Of a stretch of 64,000 nucleotides of DNA, positions 19,351 to 28,509 are shown piece after piece; the first letter of the stretch is position 1; each line of letters starts with the position of its first letter. Below the pieces are notes generated by a model that was not told the origin of the DNA, searched no databases, and saw nothing but the letters and a program-made list of their open reading frames with translations. The DNA is from JBCCDY01 sp039030555 (GTDB lineage: Bacteria > Bacteroidota > Bacteroidia > Cytophagales > Cyclobacteriaceae): the NCBI GenBank assembly GCA_039030555.1, contig JBCCDY010000014.1, forward strand, positions 61,322 to 125,321. The letters are read 5' to 3'. The translations under genes and the position numbers were made by a program.

Positions 19351-20436
19351 TTAAAGACTTACTTTTTGGCCATCCAGCAAGGTTTGCAAACCGGCCGTCG
19401 CCACTTTTTGACCAGAACTTAATCCTTTGACTACTTCAAAGCCATCGGAAGTAAGTTCACCAACTTCAATATGCTGTTTTTTAACGGTACCCGTTTTATC
19501 GTCAGAAGTCTCGACTACGAATACAAAATTTCCTTTAGCATCTTCTCCAACAGCCTGAATCGGTATCGTTAGTGCGTCGCTTGTACTTTTCTGCTCTTCT
19601 TTGAAATTAAAAGATACTTCAGCAGCCATCCCTACCTTAATATCTTCATTAGGGTCCGTGATCTCCACATCTACCGGATAGGTTGAAGACTCTTCTTCCA
19701 CCACAGGAGAGATCTCTACTATTTCTCCATTAAAATTTTCCTCTATAGCCGGGAAAGAAATATCTGCATTCATATTCAGCTTTACCTTATTGATGGCACT
19801 TTCGGGTAGGTTAATAGTCACTTTCATTCTTCCATCGGATACATTAAGTACTGCGAACTTATGCCCGGCACTGACCCGCTCGTTTACACTTCCATTACTT
19901 TCTGCGATTACTCCATCTTTAGGAGCGTATATGTAACCATAATCCAATTGTGTTTTTTGAATGCTTCGATTTCTTTTCGCCGTTTCATATTGAGAAGAAG
20001 CGTTTTCATAACCATTTCTGGCATCTTCATATTCACTTAACGATTTCCCTCCTTTTTCATAAAGGGCTTTGATCCTATCGAGATTCGTTTTTGAGGTATT
20101 CAGATCTGACTCAGTTCGTTTTACATCAGAAACAGCTTTCTGATAAGCCAGTTCCGCTTCTACATTATCCAGCTTCCCTAAAAGGGTTCCTTTTTTCACC
20201 GATTCCCCTTTGGTAGCATTTTTTTCAACGATCACCCCGGAACTTCTAAAACTTAGGGTAATGTCGTTGCCAACTTTAGCCACACCGCTGAAAGACTGAA
20301 GATTATTGCCGTCACCTTTTCCAACGGTATGGTACCTAACCGGCCTTAGTGTTTCCTCTTTCGTCTCTTTCTTTGCACCACAATATGTCAATGCGAAAAG
20401 AAGAAAAGCATAGGATATAATCTTTAATGATTTCAT
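19351..20436 (-). CDS. RND efflux periplasmic adaptor (membrane fusion lipoprotein)
   Basis: The 361-residue protein has a lipoprotein signal ending L-T-Y-C (Cys20). A biotinyl-lipoyl-like half motif (GVIVEKNATKGESVKKGTLLGKL) is followed by an α-helical hairpin (about 90-150), the second lipoyl half (YIYAPKDGVIAESNGSVNERVSAG), a β-barrel, and a membrane-proximal domain. This is the AcrA/HlyD order. It links the inner-membrane RND permease encoded 23 bp downstream to the TolC-type channel encoded 40 bp upstream. The hairpin is short, typical of RND rather than macrolide-type adaptors. Confidence 0.93.
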   Translation of the reverse strand: MKSLKIISYAFLLFALTYCGAKKETKEETLRPVRYHTVGKGDGNNLQSFSGVAKVGNDITLSFRSSGVIVEKNATKGESVKKGTLLGKLDNVEAELAYQKAVSDVKRTESDLNTSKTNLDRIKALYEKGGKSLSEYEDARNGYENASSQYETAKRNRSIQKTQLDYGYIYAPKDGVIAESNGSVNERVSAGHKFAVLNVSDGRMKVTINLPESAINKVKLNMNADISFPAIEENFNGEIVEISPVVEEESSTYPVDVEITDPNEDIKVGMAAEVSFNFKEEQKSTSDALTIPIQAVGEDAKGNFVFVVETSDDKTGTVKKQHIEVGELTSDGFEVVKGLSSGQKVATAGLQTLLDGQKVSL

Positions 20437-20476
20437 GATCTGTTATGTTTCTTTATCTGAATTCAGATGTTTTATT

Positions 20477-22813
20477 TTAGTTTTCGCCCGTAAATTGTCT
20501 GAATCGATCTTCAAAATCGGTCAATTCCTCGGCGGTAGCAAATTGAGTAAAAAATCCTACTGAAAACTCAAGCTGTAATTGCGCAATCATATAATCGTAA
20601 ACCGATATGGCATAATTAAGATTGGCTTCCAGGGCCGCCCTCTGAGCATCGATCAGTTGGGTGATCGTTACATCGCCGGCCTCATAATTTTCCTGTATCA
20701 ATTCAAAGTTACGTTGTGCATTTTCAGAAGAAATCTTACTGAAATTAATGTTAGTCGTCGTGTTAAGAGCCTGAAGCGCATTGCTTCTCACCGCAAGTTC
20801 CAACTGTTGATCAAGGCTTTTGCGCTGCTCTTCCAGTTGTTCCAGTTGAATGGTTGATTGCTGCACGTTTATTCTTCTGCTGTTCCCAAGAAACAGAGGA
20901 TGAGTAATGGAAAAACCTACCTGCCATAAATTATCATTAAAAGGCGTACCCGGTGTCTCCGTAGAACCTGTTCCACCACGACCAAAAATCTGGCTTACCT
21001 GCCCCTGAAGGGCAACCTGAGGAGCATAAATCAACCTTTTATCCTGCGCTAGTTGACGGTCAATAGCTTTGATGTTTTCAAGAAGTAATTCCTTGTTGGG
21101 GTTGGAGTTAACGGATTCTGAAACCAGAAAATCAATGGCCTGTCCAAACTCTTTGGGAGTTTGAACAAAGTCGTCTATAGGCCCGTTTCTGAAATCCTCA
21201 TAAACTTCACCATCAATGGTGATGTCCTGAATTTCAAATTCCTCTTCGAGGGTATTGGCCAAAAACGTATTCAACTGAAGCTTAGCTGTGAGTAATGATG
21301 TCTGGGCCTGTACTACGAACTGTTGTGCAGCTGCCACCTCACTTTCAAAACGAAAAACGTCCGTTTCATTGGCTGTTCCAATATCATTTCTCAACCGGGC
21401 AAGCTCAAGGTTTACTTGTGAATTAGACAAATTTTCCTGTTGTATCTTCAAGTTTGTTTTACCAACCAGAACCTGGAAGTAAGCAGCGTAAGTATTGATC
21501 AGCACTTGCAGAATATCGGCTTCCGTAGTATACTCCTGAAGTTCTTTTTGGATCTGGGCAATTTTTATCGCTGCAATGGCCTGTTCTGAGAAAAGAAGTT
21601 GGCTAAAATTCACACTGCCCGATAACTGTCTTTCCGGGGAAATACCAGGTATCGCCTGATCGGGATCTATTTGTGTACCATTTACAGCCAATTCTGCCGA
21701 AGGTAAAATAAATGACCTGGCCTGACGAATGGACTGCTCGGCCAGATCGATGTTTTTGTAACTGATTTTGATATCAAAATTTTCTTCTAAAGCCCTTTGG
21801 GCAATTTCTTCAAATGAATAAGTAGGAAGCTCTTCGGCTTCACCACTGATCAGGTTAGAAGTAAAAAGGATTTCAAAAGGAGGTGAAAAGTCAATTTTCT
21901 TGGCCGTACTTAAGTTTAGAAAAAAGTCTTTTTTATAATTGACCGATACGGGCATGTCTTCCAAAGAGGCCCCTCTTTGAACATCATCCACCATTAGTGA
22001 TAGTTTTCTAATGACCTGAACCAATCCGTTTTCGTCTGAAACGCAGCTTAAAATACCATTATCTACATGCGATTTTGTCCCTGAAAAAGACGGGAGTTCC
22101 CTTTGGATCAATTCATTGGAGACTTCACGAATAAAGTCTTCATCTTTAGAGTAAAAAGTGGAAAGATAGACGGCATCTGTATTATCAGGCATTGCAGCGA
22201 GTGAAGCATTAACATTATCAGTCATCGGAATGATGTTGATAGCAATGCTGAAGCTTTCGCTTAGTGAGTCTATGGTGGCTTGCGCCTTACTTAAATCATA
22301 GGTTATTGCAGAAGAGGCATCAACCAAAATACTTAAATTCCTGAAGTCGAAAAGCCTTTTGAATTGAGTAAGCTCATAGCTAAAATCTTCTTCAGCCCAT
22401 ATGTAACTAAAATTAGGAGTACCGGACTTACCATCCTGAAATGGTATTTGTTGAAGGTTTGGATCATCGACTCCTAAACCAATCGTTGGTTTTGAAAAAC
22501 TTCCACCAAATGCTGCTCCTTTTACACTAACTGCCCCAATCAATAAAACAAAATCTACCTTACTGACGATTTGATCGTAGCTAGCTCTTGCTTGCTCCAA
22601 GCTTGTATTATCATAAATGATGTCTGAATTATTCAAAGAAGCTTTGACACCGGCACCTGTGGTTTGATCAATCTGGTTAGCCATGATAGAGAAAACGGAA
22701 TCCAGCCGCTCCGTTTTATTGAAATCTGTAACTATACCTAGTCTAATCTCTTGAGCATTGACAGAAGTAGCTAGCGTCACTACTAAGAAAAATCCGCATA
22801 TCTTATGAAACAT
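20477..22813 (-). CDS. TolC-family outer-membrane channel fused to an ABC substrate-binding-like domain
   Basis: The protein has 778 residues, far longer than the 430-500 usual for TolC. After a signal peptide (cleavage near NAQ, residue 21) come about 300 residues that look like the ABC_sub_bind family (PF04392): RLGIVTDF at the start, VDFVLLIGAVSVKG in the middle, and DMPVSVNYKKDFFLNLSTAK followed by a P-P near 310. From about residue 330 a normal outer-membrane efflux protein begins (FEEIAQRALEENFDIKISY, coiled-coil helices, LQVLINTYAAYFQVLVGKTN). Fusion of a ligand-binding fold to the exit duct is unusual. It is the first gene of the RND operon, so the binding domain may sense or hold a substrate in the periplasm; this is inference. 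Confidence 0.85.
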   Translation of the reverse strand: MFHKICGFFLVVTLATSVNAQEIRLGIVTDFNKTERLDSVFSIMANQIDQTTGAGVKASLNNSDIIYDNTSLEQARASYDQIVSKVDFVLLIGAVSVKGAAFGGSFSKPTIGLGVDDPNLQQIPFQDGKSGTPNFSYIWAEEDFSYELTQFKRLFDFRNLSILVDASSAITYDLSKAQATIDSLSESFSIAINIIPMTDNVNASLAAMPDNTDAVYLSTFYSKDEDFIREVSNELIQRELPSFSGTKSHVDNGILSCVSDENGLVQVIRKLSLMVDDVQRGASLEDMPVSVNYKKDFFLNLSTAKKIDFSPPFEILFTSNLISGEAEELPTYSFEEIAQRALEENFDIKISYKNIDLAEQSIRQARSFILPSAELAVNGTQIDPDQAIPGISPERQLSGSVNFSQLLFSEQAIAAIKIAQIQKELQEYTTEADILQVLINTYAAYFQVLVGKTNLKIQQENLSNSQVNLELARLRNDIGTANETDVFRFESEVAAAQQFVVQAQTSLLTAKLQLNTFLANTLEEEFEIQDITIDGEVYEDFRNGPIDDFVQTPKEFGQAIDFLVSESVNSNPNKELLLENIKAIDRQLAQDKRLIYAPQVALQGQVSQIFGRGGTGSTETPGTPFNDNLWQVGFSITHPLFLGNSRRINVQQSTIQLEQLEEQRKSLDQQLELAVRSNALQALNTTTNINFSKISSENAQRNFELIQENYEAGDVTITQLIDAQRAALEANLNYAISVYDYMIAQLQLEFSVGFFTQFATAEELTDFEDRFRQFTGEN

Positions 22814-22925
22814 ATCAGTTATAAATTCATCTATTTTGTAATAATAAGGAAATCAAAACCTCATTGAATGGTAAAGTAGACCAGGTATTCGATGAGTATC
22901 ATCTTAAACTCGTTAAAATTTGTGA

Positions 22926-23570
22926 CTATTTCGCTTTTACTATCCCGTTCTTTACGAGGTGATTTACCATCTTTTTAGAGAAACTTTTGGAGCCAGACTC
23001 TGGAGAAGATGGGTCGACTAAAGAAGATTGTCCCGTCCATACCAACGTCTGAGAATCTTCTGTTAATTCACCCTTAAGATTATAAAGATTAGCTTCTATG
23101 AGATATTCTTTAGTATCAACATAATATCCCGGGCTTCTGACAGTAGCATACCGCTGAACCCAATATCTGCCAAAGCGTGAATAACCTGCCGGAATTGTAT
23201 AATTCTCTCCCTGTTCATACCGAGAAGATTCCTGAACATCAACCAGGCTCACGGTAATTATGCCGTCCAGATTATTTTCTTTGACGATCTTAAGATAGTT
23301 AGCATTATTCTTCTCATTTTCAGGCATATTTGGCTTGAAGATATCCACCCCAACAACAGCATTAATGCCTTCTTTCTGAAATCTTTCTACGGTAACTTCT
23401 TCAAATAGCACTTTTGTTTGAAGGTCTTTGCCAATACCTATTACGGCTATTTTTGAATATGTCCTATCGGAATAACTTTTATCAGTCCAATCAACAGCCA
23501 GTTGTGATGAACAGGCAGAAAAAATGATAAGGCTAATAATCAGTATGACTCGGTTGGTTTTTTTCATCAT
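22926..23570 (-). CDS. Lipoprotein of unknown function
   Basis: The 214-residue protein has a lipoprotein signal ending F-S-A-C (Cys20), then a compact α/β domain (YSKIAVIGIGKDLQTKVLFE, NNLDGIITVSLVDVQESS) and a Tyr-rich stretch (SRFGRYWVQRYATVRSPGYY). The middle resembles domains that compute a name or value from a short-lived lipoprotein family in Bacteroidota (DUF4136-like), but I do not recognise it firmly. It is 112 bp upstream of the RND operon on the same strand, and could be its first gene or independent. It is divergent from the HtrA-type protease gene. Confidence 0.65.
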   Translation of the reverse strand: MMKKTNRVILIISLIIFSACSSQLAVDWTDKSYSDRTYSKIAVIGIGKDLQTKVLFEEVTVERFQKEGINAVVGVDIFKPNMPENEKNNANYLKIVKENNLDGIITVSLVDVQESSRYEQGENYTIPAGYSRFGRYWVQRYATVRSPGYYVDTKEYLIEANLYNLKGELTEDSQTLVWTGQSSLVDPSSPESGSKSFSKKMVNHLVKNGIVKAK

Positions 23571-23688
23571 GATGATTACTTATTGAAATTGAATTAATTA
23601 CACCATTTTTACAAAATGATTTTGCAATATAGTTGATAAGTGCAAAAGTAATTTATTGCATATAAAAACTATTAAGCTCTAATTTTAA

Positions 23689-24705
23689 ATGATGAAAAAT
23701 TTTGCCTTCTCTTTATTTTATATTCTTACCGTTAACATCTATGCGCAAAATCTATCGGCTCTTTACGAACAGGTAAATCCTGCCGTTGTAGTCATCTTTA
23801 CGGAAGAAAAAGATTTGGTCAATACCGGGTTTTCGGTGGAAACCGTTACTTCTGACGGTTTAGGATCCGGGTTTATGATTTCGGATAAACAGATCATCAC
23901 CGCATCGCATGTAGTCAATGTTGCTGAAAAAGTTCAGGTACAGTTTCTGGATGGTGAAGTGATTCCTGCCAAAGTAATTTCTTCTTTTAAAACTGCGGAT
24001 GTGGCATTAATTGAATTAGTATGGCCAAAGAAAGAAGCGAAAACACTAAAGCTGGCTGATTCCGATGCATTAAAAATAGGTGAGCAAGTATTTATAGTTG
24101 GAGCCCCTTTTGGTCTCGAGCATTCTTTATCGTCGGGTTATGTTAGCGGAAGAATTAAAGATAGGCCTGGTAAGAATCCGTTTCAAAATCTGGAATATAT
24201 ACAGACCGATGCCTCTATCAATGAAGGGAACTCTGGTGGCCCAATGATGAATTTAAAGGGTGAAGTTGTAGGAATCGTAAGCCATATTCTAACTAAGTCA
24301 GGAGGGTTTGAAGGTATTGGATTTGCTACATCCTCTAATCTTGCAAAAGAATTATTGCTGGAAAGACAGATACTTTGGACTGGAATGGATGCTGTTCCGG
24401 TGACTGGGAAGTTAGCGGATATGCTTAATGTCCCTCAAAGATCCGGACTGCTGGTTCAGAAAGTGGTTTTTATTTCTCCTCTGGGAACTATGGGGCTTCA
24501 GGGAGGGGATACAAAAGCGATCATAAACAATCAAGAACTCATTTTAGGTGGTGATATTATTCTTTCCTTTAATGGGGTACCTTTTGATGTAACCGATGAA
24601 GCTCTTCTGAAAATTGCTGAAGTCACAGAAAACAGAGAACAGAATAGCCCATATGAAATTGAGGTATTGCGTGCTGGTAAAGTGATTACTCTTAAAAGAA
24701 ATTAA
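23689..24705 (+). CDS. HtrA/DegP-type periplasmic serine protease
   Basis: The 338-residue S1C protease has an N-terminal signal peptide (cleavage near IYAQ) and the triad His74 (ITASHVV), Asp104 (TADVALIEL) and Ser182 (EGNSGGPM). One PDZ domain (SGLLVQKVVFISPLGTMGL) fills the C-terminal 100 residues. DegP has two PDZ domains and DegS one, so it is DegS-like in layout, but the start is a cleavable secretory signal. It would degrade or chaperone misfolded envelope proteins. It is convergent with the pyruvate-kinase-like gene, 23 bp apart. Confidence 0.9.
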   Translation: MMKNFAFSLFYILTVNIYAQNLSALYEQVNPAVVVIFTEEKDLVNTGFSVETVTSDGLGSGFMISDKQIITASHVVNVAEKVQVQFLDGEVIPAKVISSFKTADVALIELVWPKKEAKTLKLADSDALKIGEQVFIVGAPFGLEHSLSSGYVSGRIKDRPGKNPFQNLEYIQTDASINEGNSGGPMMNLKGEVVGIVSHILTKSGGFEGIGFATSSNLAKELLLERQILWTGMDAVPVTGKLADMLNVPQRSGLLVQKVVFISPLGTMGLQGGDTKAIINNQELILGGDIILSFNGVPFDVTDEALLKIAEVTENREQNSPYEIEVLRAGKVITLKRN

Positions 24706-24728
24706 CTTGTTTTGATTGAGCCTTGAAA

Positions 24729-26552
24729 CTATAAGAAATGTTCAAGCTGAGGCATCATTTCCTCATTCTTTTCAGCGAAGTTCTCCATATCACCCAGGAT
24801 ATTGTTCAGTAAACTGATGGCATCGTTGATGTATAAACCTTTGTTCAGCATCACGCATTCTGCTTTGAGCGATGTGGTAGCGTCTGTTATCTCAGATCTA
24901 GATGGAAGGCCTTTTTTGGCGAGGCTTTCCAAAACCTGAGTAGCCCAAACAACGGGGATGTGTGCTGCATTACAGAACGAAAGGATCTCTTTTTGGATTC
25001 GGCCTATGTGGCTCCATCCGGTCTCTACCGCCAAATCTCCCCTGGCAATCATAACGCCAACGTATTTCACACGCATAGCTGTTAATAAAATCTCTTTCAG
25101 GTTATTAAAAGATTTTCTAGTCTCAATTTTCAAAATGATGCTTAGCTTATTTAGGGCATCCAATTTTCCGAGTTCGGTGAACAGTTCTTCAACATCCTGC
25201 TTACTGTTCACAAAAGAAAAATTCACAACATCGGCATGTTCTGCAACAAAGGGTAAATCATCTTTGTCTTTATCGGTCAATCCACTTATACCCAGGTCGG
25301 TGAATGGAAAATTAATTCCTTTTTCGGCTTTAAGCCTGGTCCCCAACTCCTTTGCCCTGAGTATTCGTACCTCAAAATGATCTTCTGAAGCCGTTTCTAT
25401 AATACCTTCAATTTTACCATCGTCAAAAAGCACCTTATCGTTTGGTTTTACATTTTTGTAAATCTCGGGGACAGGGCATGATACATGCGCCTGCTTTAAG
25501 ATGTTCCCGTCTTCATCAAACTCGGCTGGCTCACCCAATATCTCGTCCCTATTGATTCTGAATAAGTCATCGACCCGAAGTAGAATGGAACGTTCGATGG
25601 CTGGAATTTCTCCTACTTCAATAGGTTCCAAACCCGCTCTTTCCGGATTTAATACACTTCCCGTTCCAATGTAAGAAGTGTCGTAGCAGTTTAACCAAAC
25701 CTGGTCTTCCTGAATGTGGACTACTTTGAGTATCCTTTCCTTATTTCTTGTGTCAACCAGCTTTAAGCGGTCACCAACAACTAATCCTTTTCTCCATTCC
25801 AGATCAATAGGCAATGTATTTGGCTCTGACTCTTCGTTTACGGCATCTACCATAACAACTAAAGCCGGTTTTAACACTACTCCACTTTCATCTCGTTCAG
25901 GAGAAAATTTCCTGATTTTAGGTCCTGGCTTTATAGCACCTGTCCTAATTTTCGGGCCAGCTAGGTCCATAGTAATCTTTACATTTTTACCCAATGCCTT
26001 CGCGGCTTTTTTAACATTTTTAATAATCTTTTCCCATACCTCTGGCCCATCATGTGCACAGTTTACCCTGGCACAGTTCATTCCGTTTTTAACCATGTTA
26101 AAGACCATTTCATAGTTATAAGCTGCCTCAGTAGGCTGGGTCACCATAATCCTGACTCTACGTCCTTTGGATCGAAATCCTAGTAATTCCTTGGTGTGCC
26201 TTGTTAAATGTCTTTTACTGTTTTTGATAGACAGGCCCGACTTGATCTGCTTTTTGGGCCTGTCGTCCAATAAACTATTCAACACGTAGTTAGCATTCAA
26301 TAGGCTCGCCATCACGTGTCCATCAGCCCTGGATAGTCTTGATAGGCCAAAGTTTTTCAATTTCTTTTGAATAGGCCTTATATCATGCTTTCGTAAAGCA
26401 TCATAATGAATCAGGTTTCTAGCACTTTTTTTATAAGTACCTGAAGTCTCTTTGATTATATTTTTATGCGCTGTCTCTTCCTGCTTTATATTTTCAATTA
26501 CATCCGTAATTTGATCTATTAACTCCTGGATCTTATCCTTTTTTATTTTCAT
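24729..26552 (-). CDS. Pyruvate-kinase-like protein with N-terminal extension and no C-terminal domain
   Basis: The 607-residue protein carries the core pyruvate kinase barrel signatures: NCARVNCAHD (Arg162, Asn164), MDLAGPKIRTG (195-205), LKIETRKS (Lys475, Glu477), MIARGDLAVE (Asp506) and ATQVLES (537-543). The first 132 residues are a helical, basic extension not found in standard enzymes. The insertion between GPKIRTG and the later barrel strands, where the B domain sits, is about 240 residues, roughly twice normal. The chain ends about 40 residues after the CVMLNKG segment, so the usual regulatory C-terminal domain is missing. It may be a paralogue of the glycolytic enzyme with altered regulation or a different substrate. 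No other pyruvate kinase is in the window. Confidence 0.75.
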   Translation of the reverse strand: MKIKKDKIQELIDQITDVIENIKQEETAHKNIIKETSGTYKKSARNLIHYDALRKHDIRPIQKKLKNFGLSRLSRADGHVMASLLNANYVLNSLLDDRPKKQIKSGLSIKNSKRHLTRHTKELLGFRSKGRRVRIMVTQPTEAAYNYEMVFNMVKNGMNCARVNCAHDGPEVWEKIIKNVKKAAKALGKNVKITMDLAGPKIRTGAIKPGPKIRKFSPERDESGVVLKPALVVMVDAVNEESEPNTLPIDLEWRKGLVVGDRLKLVDTRNKERILKVVHIQEDQVWLNCYDTSYIGTGSVLNPERAGLEPIEVGEIPAIERSILLRVDDLFRINRDEILGEPAEFDEDGNILKQAHVSCPVPEIYKNVKPNDKVLFDDGKIEGIIETASEDHFEVRILRAKELGTRLKAEKGINFPFTDLGISGLTDKDKDDLPFVAEHADVVNFSFVNSKQDVEELFTELGKLDALNKLSIILKIETRKSFNNLKEILLTAMRVKYVGVMIARGDLAVETGWSHIGRIQKEILSFCNAAHIPVVWATQVLESLAKKGLPSRSEITDATTSLKAECVMLNKGLYINDAISLLNNILGDMENFAEKNEEMMPQLEHFL

Positions 26553-26653
26553 GGATTAGTTCTGAATGACCTTTTTAAAATGTAAAGAAAGTTTCTTAGA
26601 GTTCAGTTGAAAAACAAGTGAATAAATTGTTAAGTGGGTTATCGATACTTAAA

Positions 26654-26661
26654 TATCTTTG
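26654..26661 (+). promoter_or_regulatory. Bacteroidota-type −7 box
   Basis: TATCTTTG matches the TAnnTTTG consensus exactly. It is 19 bp upstream of the ATG at 26680, so the leader would be short. Confidence 0.5.
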
Positions 26662-26679
26662 AAGGTTTTTAAGAATTCT

Positions 26680-27048
26680 ATGGCAAAGTTTTTTATTGAA
26701 AAAGATATTCTCATTGTTAAAATAGAGGGCTTTTGGTCTCCGGATAAGCAATTAGATGTACAAAAAGAGGCGATTACAAGACTCCACCTGAATTCCTTAA
26801 GCTCGTTTCTGATTGACCTGAGTACAGCTCACCAAGATGAGGAGAGCTCTTCTATTTTTCATATATACGATTCCGGCGAGGCATTAAAATCAAACTATCC
26901 TTTAGGCACCAAATTCGCAATCGTTTATTCTAAGGAGTATGAAGATGAAGGCAAAGCTAAGTTTTTCAATACTGTTACAGGTAACCGGGCAGTTGCGGCA
27001 AAAGCATTTCAAGATTGTGATGAGGCAAAAGCCTGGTTAATTAACTAG
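26680..27048 (+). CDS. Small STAS/SpoIIAA-like protein
   Basis: Starting at the ATG at 26680 gives 122 residues (MAKFFIEKDILIVKIEGFW). A TTG seven codons earlier is less likely, because it overlaps the −7 box. The pattern of β-strand, helix, β-strand with conserved small residues (FLIDLS, KFAIVYSKEY, and a C-terminal helix DEAKAWL) resembles SpoIIAA/STAS-like domains common as stand-alone proteins in this phylum. It is soluble, with no signal peptide. It is divergent from the pyruvate-kinase-like gene and convergent with the orphan antitoxin ORF. Its role is not known. Confidence 0.6.
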   Translation: MAKFFIEKDILIVKIEGFWSPDKQLDVQKEAITRLHLNSLSSFLIDLSTAHQDEESSSIFHIYDSGEALKSNYPLGTKFAIVYSKEYEDEGKAKFFNTVTGNRAVAAKAFQDCDEAKAWLIN

Positions 27049-27069
27049 CTTCGTCGGACCAAACGACTT

Positions 27070-27231
27070 TTAAAGCCATTTTTCATACTTCCTTCTTACT
27101 TCGCTATGAGGGATTACTTTACCCTCTTCGACTTGTTTCAATGCCTTATCCAAAGAATCGGATAATACTGATTCTCTTTTCTCTTTCAAGAGTTGCTCCA
27201 CTTTGCCTAATTCTTTTTCATCGAAATACAT
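27070..27231 (-). CDS. Orphan antitoxin-like ORF, possible degraded start
   Basis: The minus strand reads 53 residues from an ATG at 27231 to a stop at 27070. The C-terminal part (LKQVEEGKVIPHSEVRRKYE then KWL) matches the short antitoxins that pair with ParE/RelE toxins in Bacteroidota. The frame stays open upstream of that ATG with more antitoxin-like sequence (EKRKYCLIERIMYFDEKELG), but no ATG, GTG or TTG is present there. An ATA at 27271-27273 sits where the family's normal start would be. No toxin gene follows. This is either a short antitoxin or one silenced by an ATG to ATA change. Confidence 0.5.
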   Translation of the reverse strand: MYFDEKELGKVEQLLKEKRESVLSDSLDKALKQVEEGKVIPHSEVRRKYEKWL

Positions 27232-27345
27232 TATTCGTTCGATTAAACAGTATTTTCTCTTTTCGATATTTATATTCTTGATATAACGATTTATAGGAGT
27301 AAGTGATGTGTGGTATTTGAACTTACAAGCTATATAACTCTAGAA

Positions 27346-28089
27346 TTAACCCAGAATTCTGGCTTTAAACCTTCGGGCATTCATTTCAGCGATATTGCTG
27401 ATTGAAATACCTTCTGGACATTCCACTTCGCAAGCTCCCGTAAAAGTGCAATGTCCAAAACCTTCCTCTTCCATCTGACTGGTCATATCCATTACCCTTT
27501 GATGTGCTTCCGGTTTACCCTGTGGTAATGAATTGAGGTGGTTGATTTTTGCTGATGTGAATAAAGCTGCGGATGAGTTTTTACAAGTAGCAACACAAGC
27601 TCCACAACCAATACAGGCAGCTGCATCCATTGCGCGATCCGCTATTGGTTTACTGATTGGAATAGCATTGGCCTCCGGGGCTGTACCTGTTTTTGCGCCG
27701 ATGTATGCTCCCTGCTCAATAATTCGATCGAATGCAGAACGGTCGACCACTAAGTCTTTTACCACTGGAAACGCTTTGGCGCGCCAAGGCTCTACCGTTA
27801 TCGTTTCTCCATCTTTAAAGCTTCTTAAGTGAAGCTGGCAGGTTGTCATATTTTCATGTGGGCCATGCGCCCTTCCATTGATAAAAACACCACATTGTCC
27901 GCAAATGCCTTCACGACAATCGTATTCGTAAGCGATAACCTCCTCTCCTTTTAAGACCAATTGCTCATTCAAATGATCCAATGCTTCCAGAAAGGACATA
28001 TCATCCATAAGTCCATCCACTTCATAATCCTGTAGCTCTCCTTCTGTATCAGCACTTTTTTGTCTCCAAATTCGAAAGGTTAGTTTCAT
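27346..28089 (-). CDS. sdhB: Succinate dehydrogenase/fumarate reductase iron-sulfur subunit
   Basis: The 247-residue protein has the plant-type [2Fe-2S] set (CREGICGQCG near 56, then CQLHL near 83) and the two C-terminal cluster motifs CIGCGACVATC and CTFTGACEVECPEG for the [4Fe-4S] and [3Fe-4S] centres. It passes electrons from the flavoprotein to the membrane quinone site. It belongs to a sdhC-sdhA-sdhB set on this strand, but an 830-bp stretch with a toxin-antitoxin pair separates it from sdhA, so it may use a separate promoter. Direction of catalysis in vivo, succinate oxidation or fumarate reduction, is not readable. Confidence 0.95.
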   Translation of the reverse strand: MKLTFRIWRQKSADTEGELQDYEVDGLMDDMSFLEALDHLNEQLVLKGEEVIAYEYDCREGICGQCGVFINGRAHGPHENMTTCQLHLRSFKDGETITVEPWRAKAFPVVKDLVVDRSAFDRIIEQGAYIGAKTGTAPEANAIPISKPIADRAMDAAACIGCGACVATCKNSSAALFTSAKINHLNSLPQGKPEAHQRVMDMTSQMEEEGFGHCTFTGACEVECPEGISISNIAEMNARRFKARILG

Positions 28090-28155
28090 TTCTTCTTGTT
28101 TATAACGCTTTTGTAATTTACAATTGATCTAGCTACAGAGCATAAGTCTGTTTAA

Positions 28156-28509
28156 TCAATCACTCAGAATAATACCCTCGTTACTTAATTCGATAAAATC
28201 GCTTCTATCCAAAGCATCTTTTATAAATAAAATATTACTTCTAAATAAATCAAAAAGCTGTCTATTCTTTAAATTCCCAGCTGAAACCAAGAATAATTTT
28301 CTTGGTTTATTCAGAGTCTTATGAGCATGATAAAAGTCAAAATCTTTTGCCAGTACCATCAAATTATTTTGATCAGCATATTCAGCGATTTCAACATCAG
28401 GCGTTTCATCCCCTTTAAGAAGTTGGTCTACATGAGTGGAATTAATTCCTAGTTGATTTAATATCTCGCAAAGTTTTGGTGGGAGCTGAGCATCAACAAT
28501 CAGTATCAT
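28156..28509 (-). CDS. DUF5615 PIN-like toxin
   Basis: The 117-residue protein begins with MILIVDAQLPPKLCEILNQL, the Mut7-C/PIN-like start with an early Asp, followed by DVEIAEYADQNNLMVLAKDF where the second Asp cluster sits. This is the DUF5615 toxin family, related to PIN ribonucleases. It overlaps the upstream DUF433 gene by four bases, the standard antitoxin-toxin layout. The pair lies inside the sdh operon between sdhA and sdhB. Toxicity and target are inferred from the family. Confidence 0.85.
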   Translation of the reverse strand: MILIVDAQLPPKLCEILNQLGINSTHVDQLLKGDETPDVEIAEYADQNNLMVLAKDFDFYHAHKTLNKPRKLFLVSAGNLKNRQLFDLFRSNILFIKDALDRSDFIELSNEGIILSD

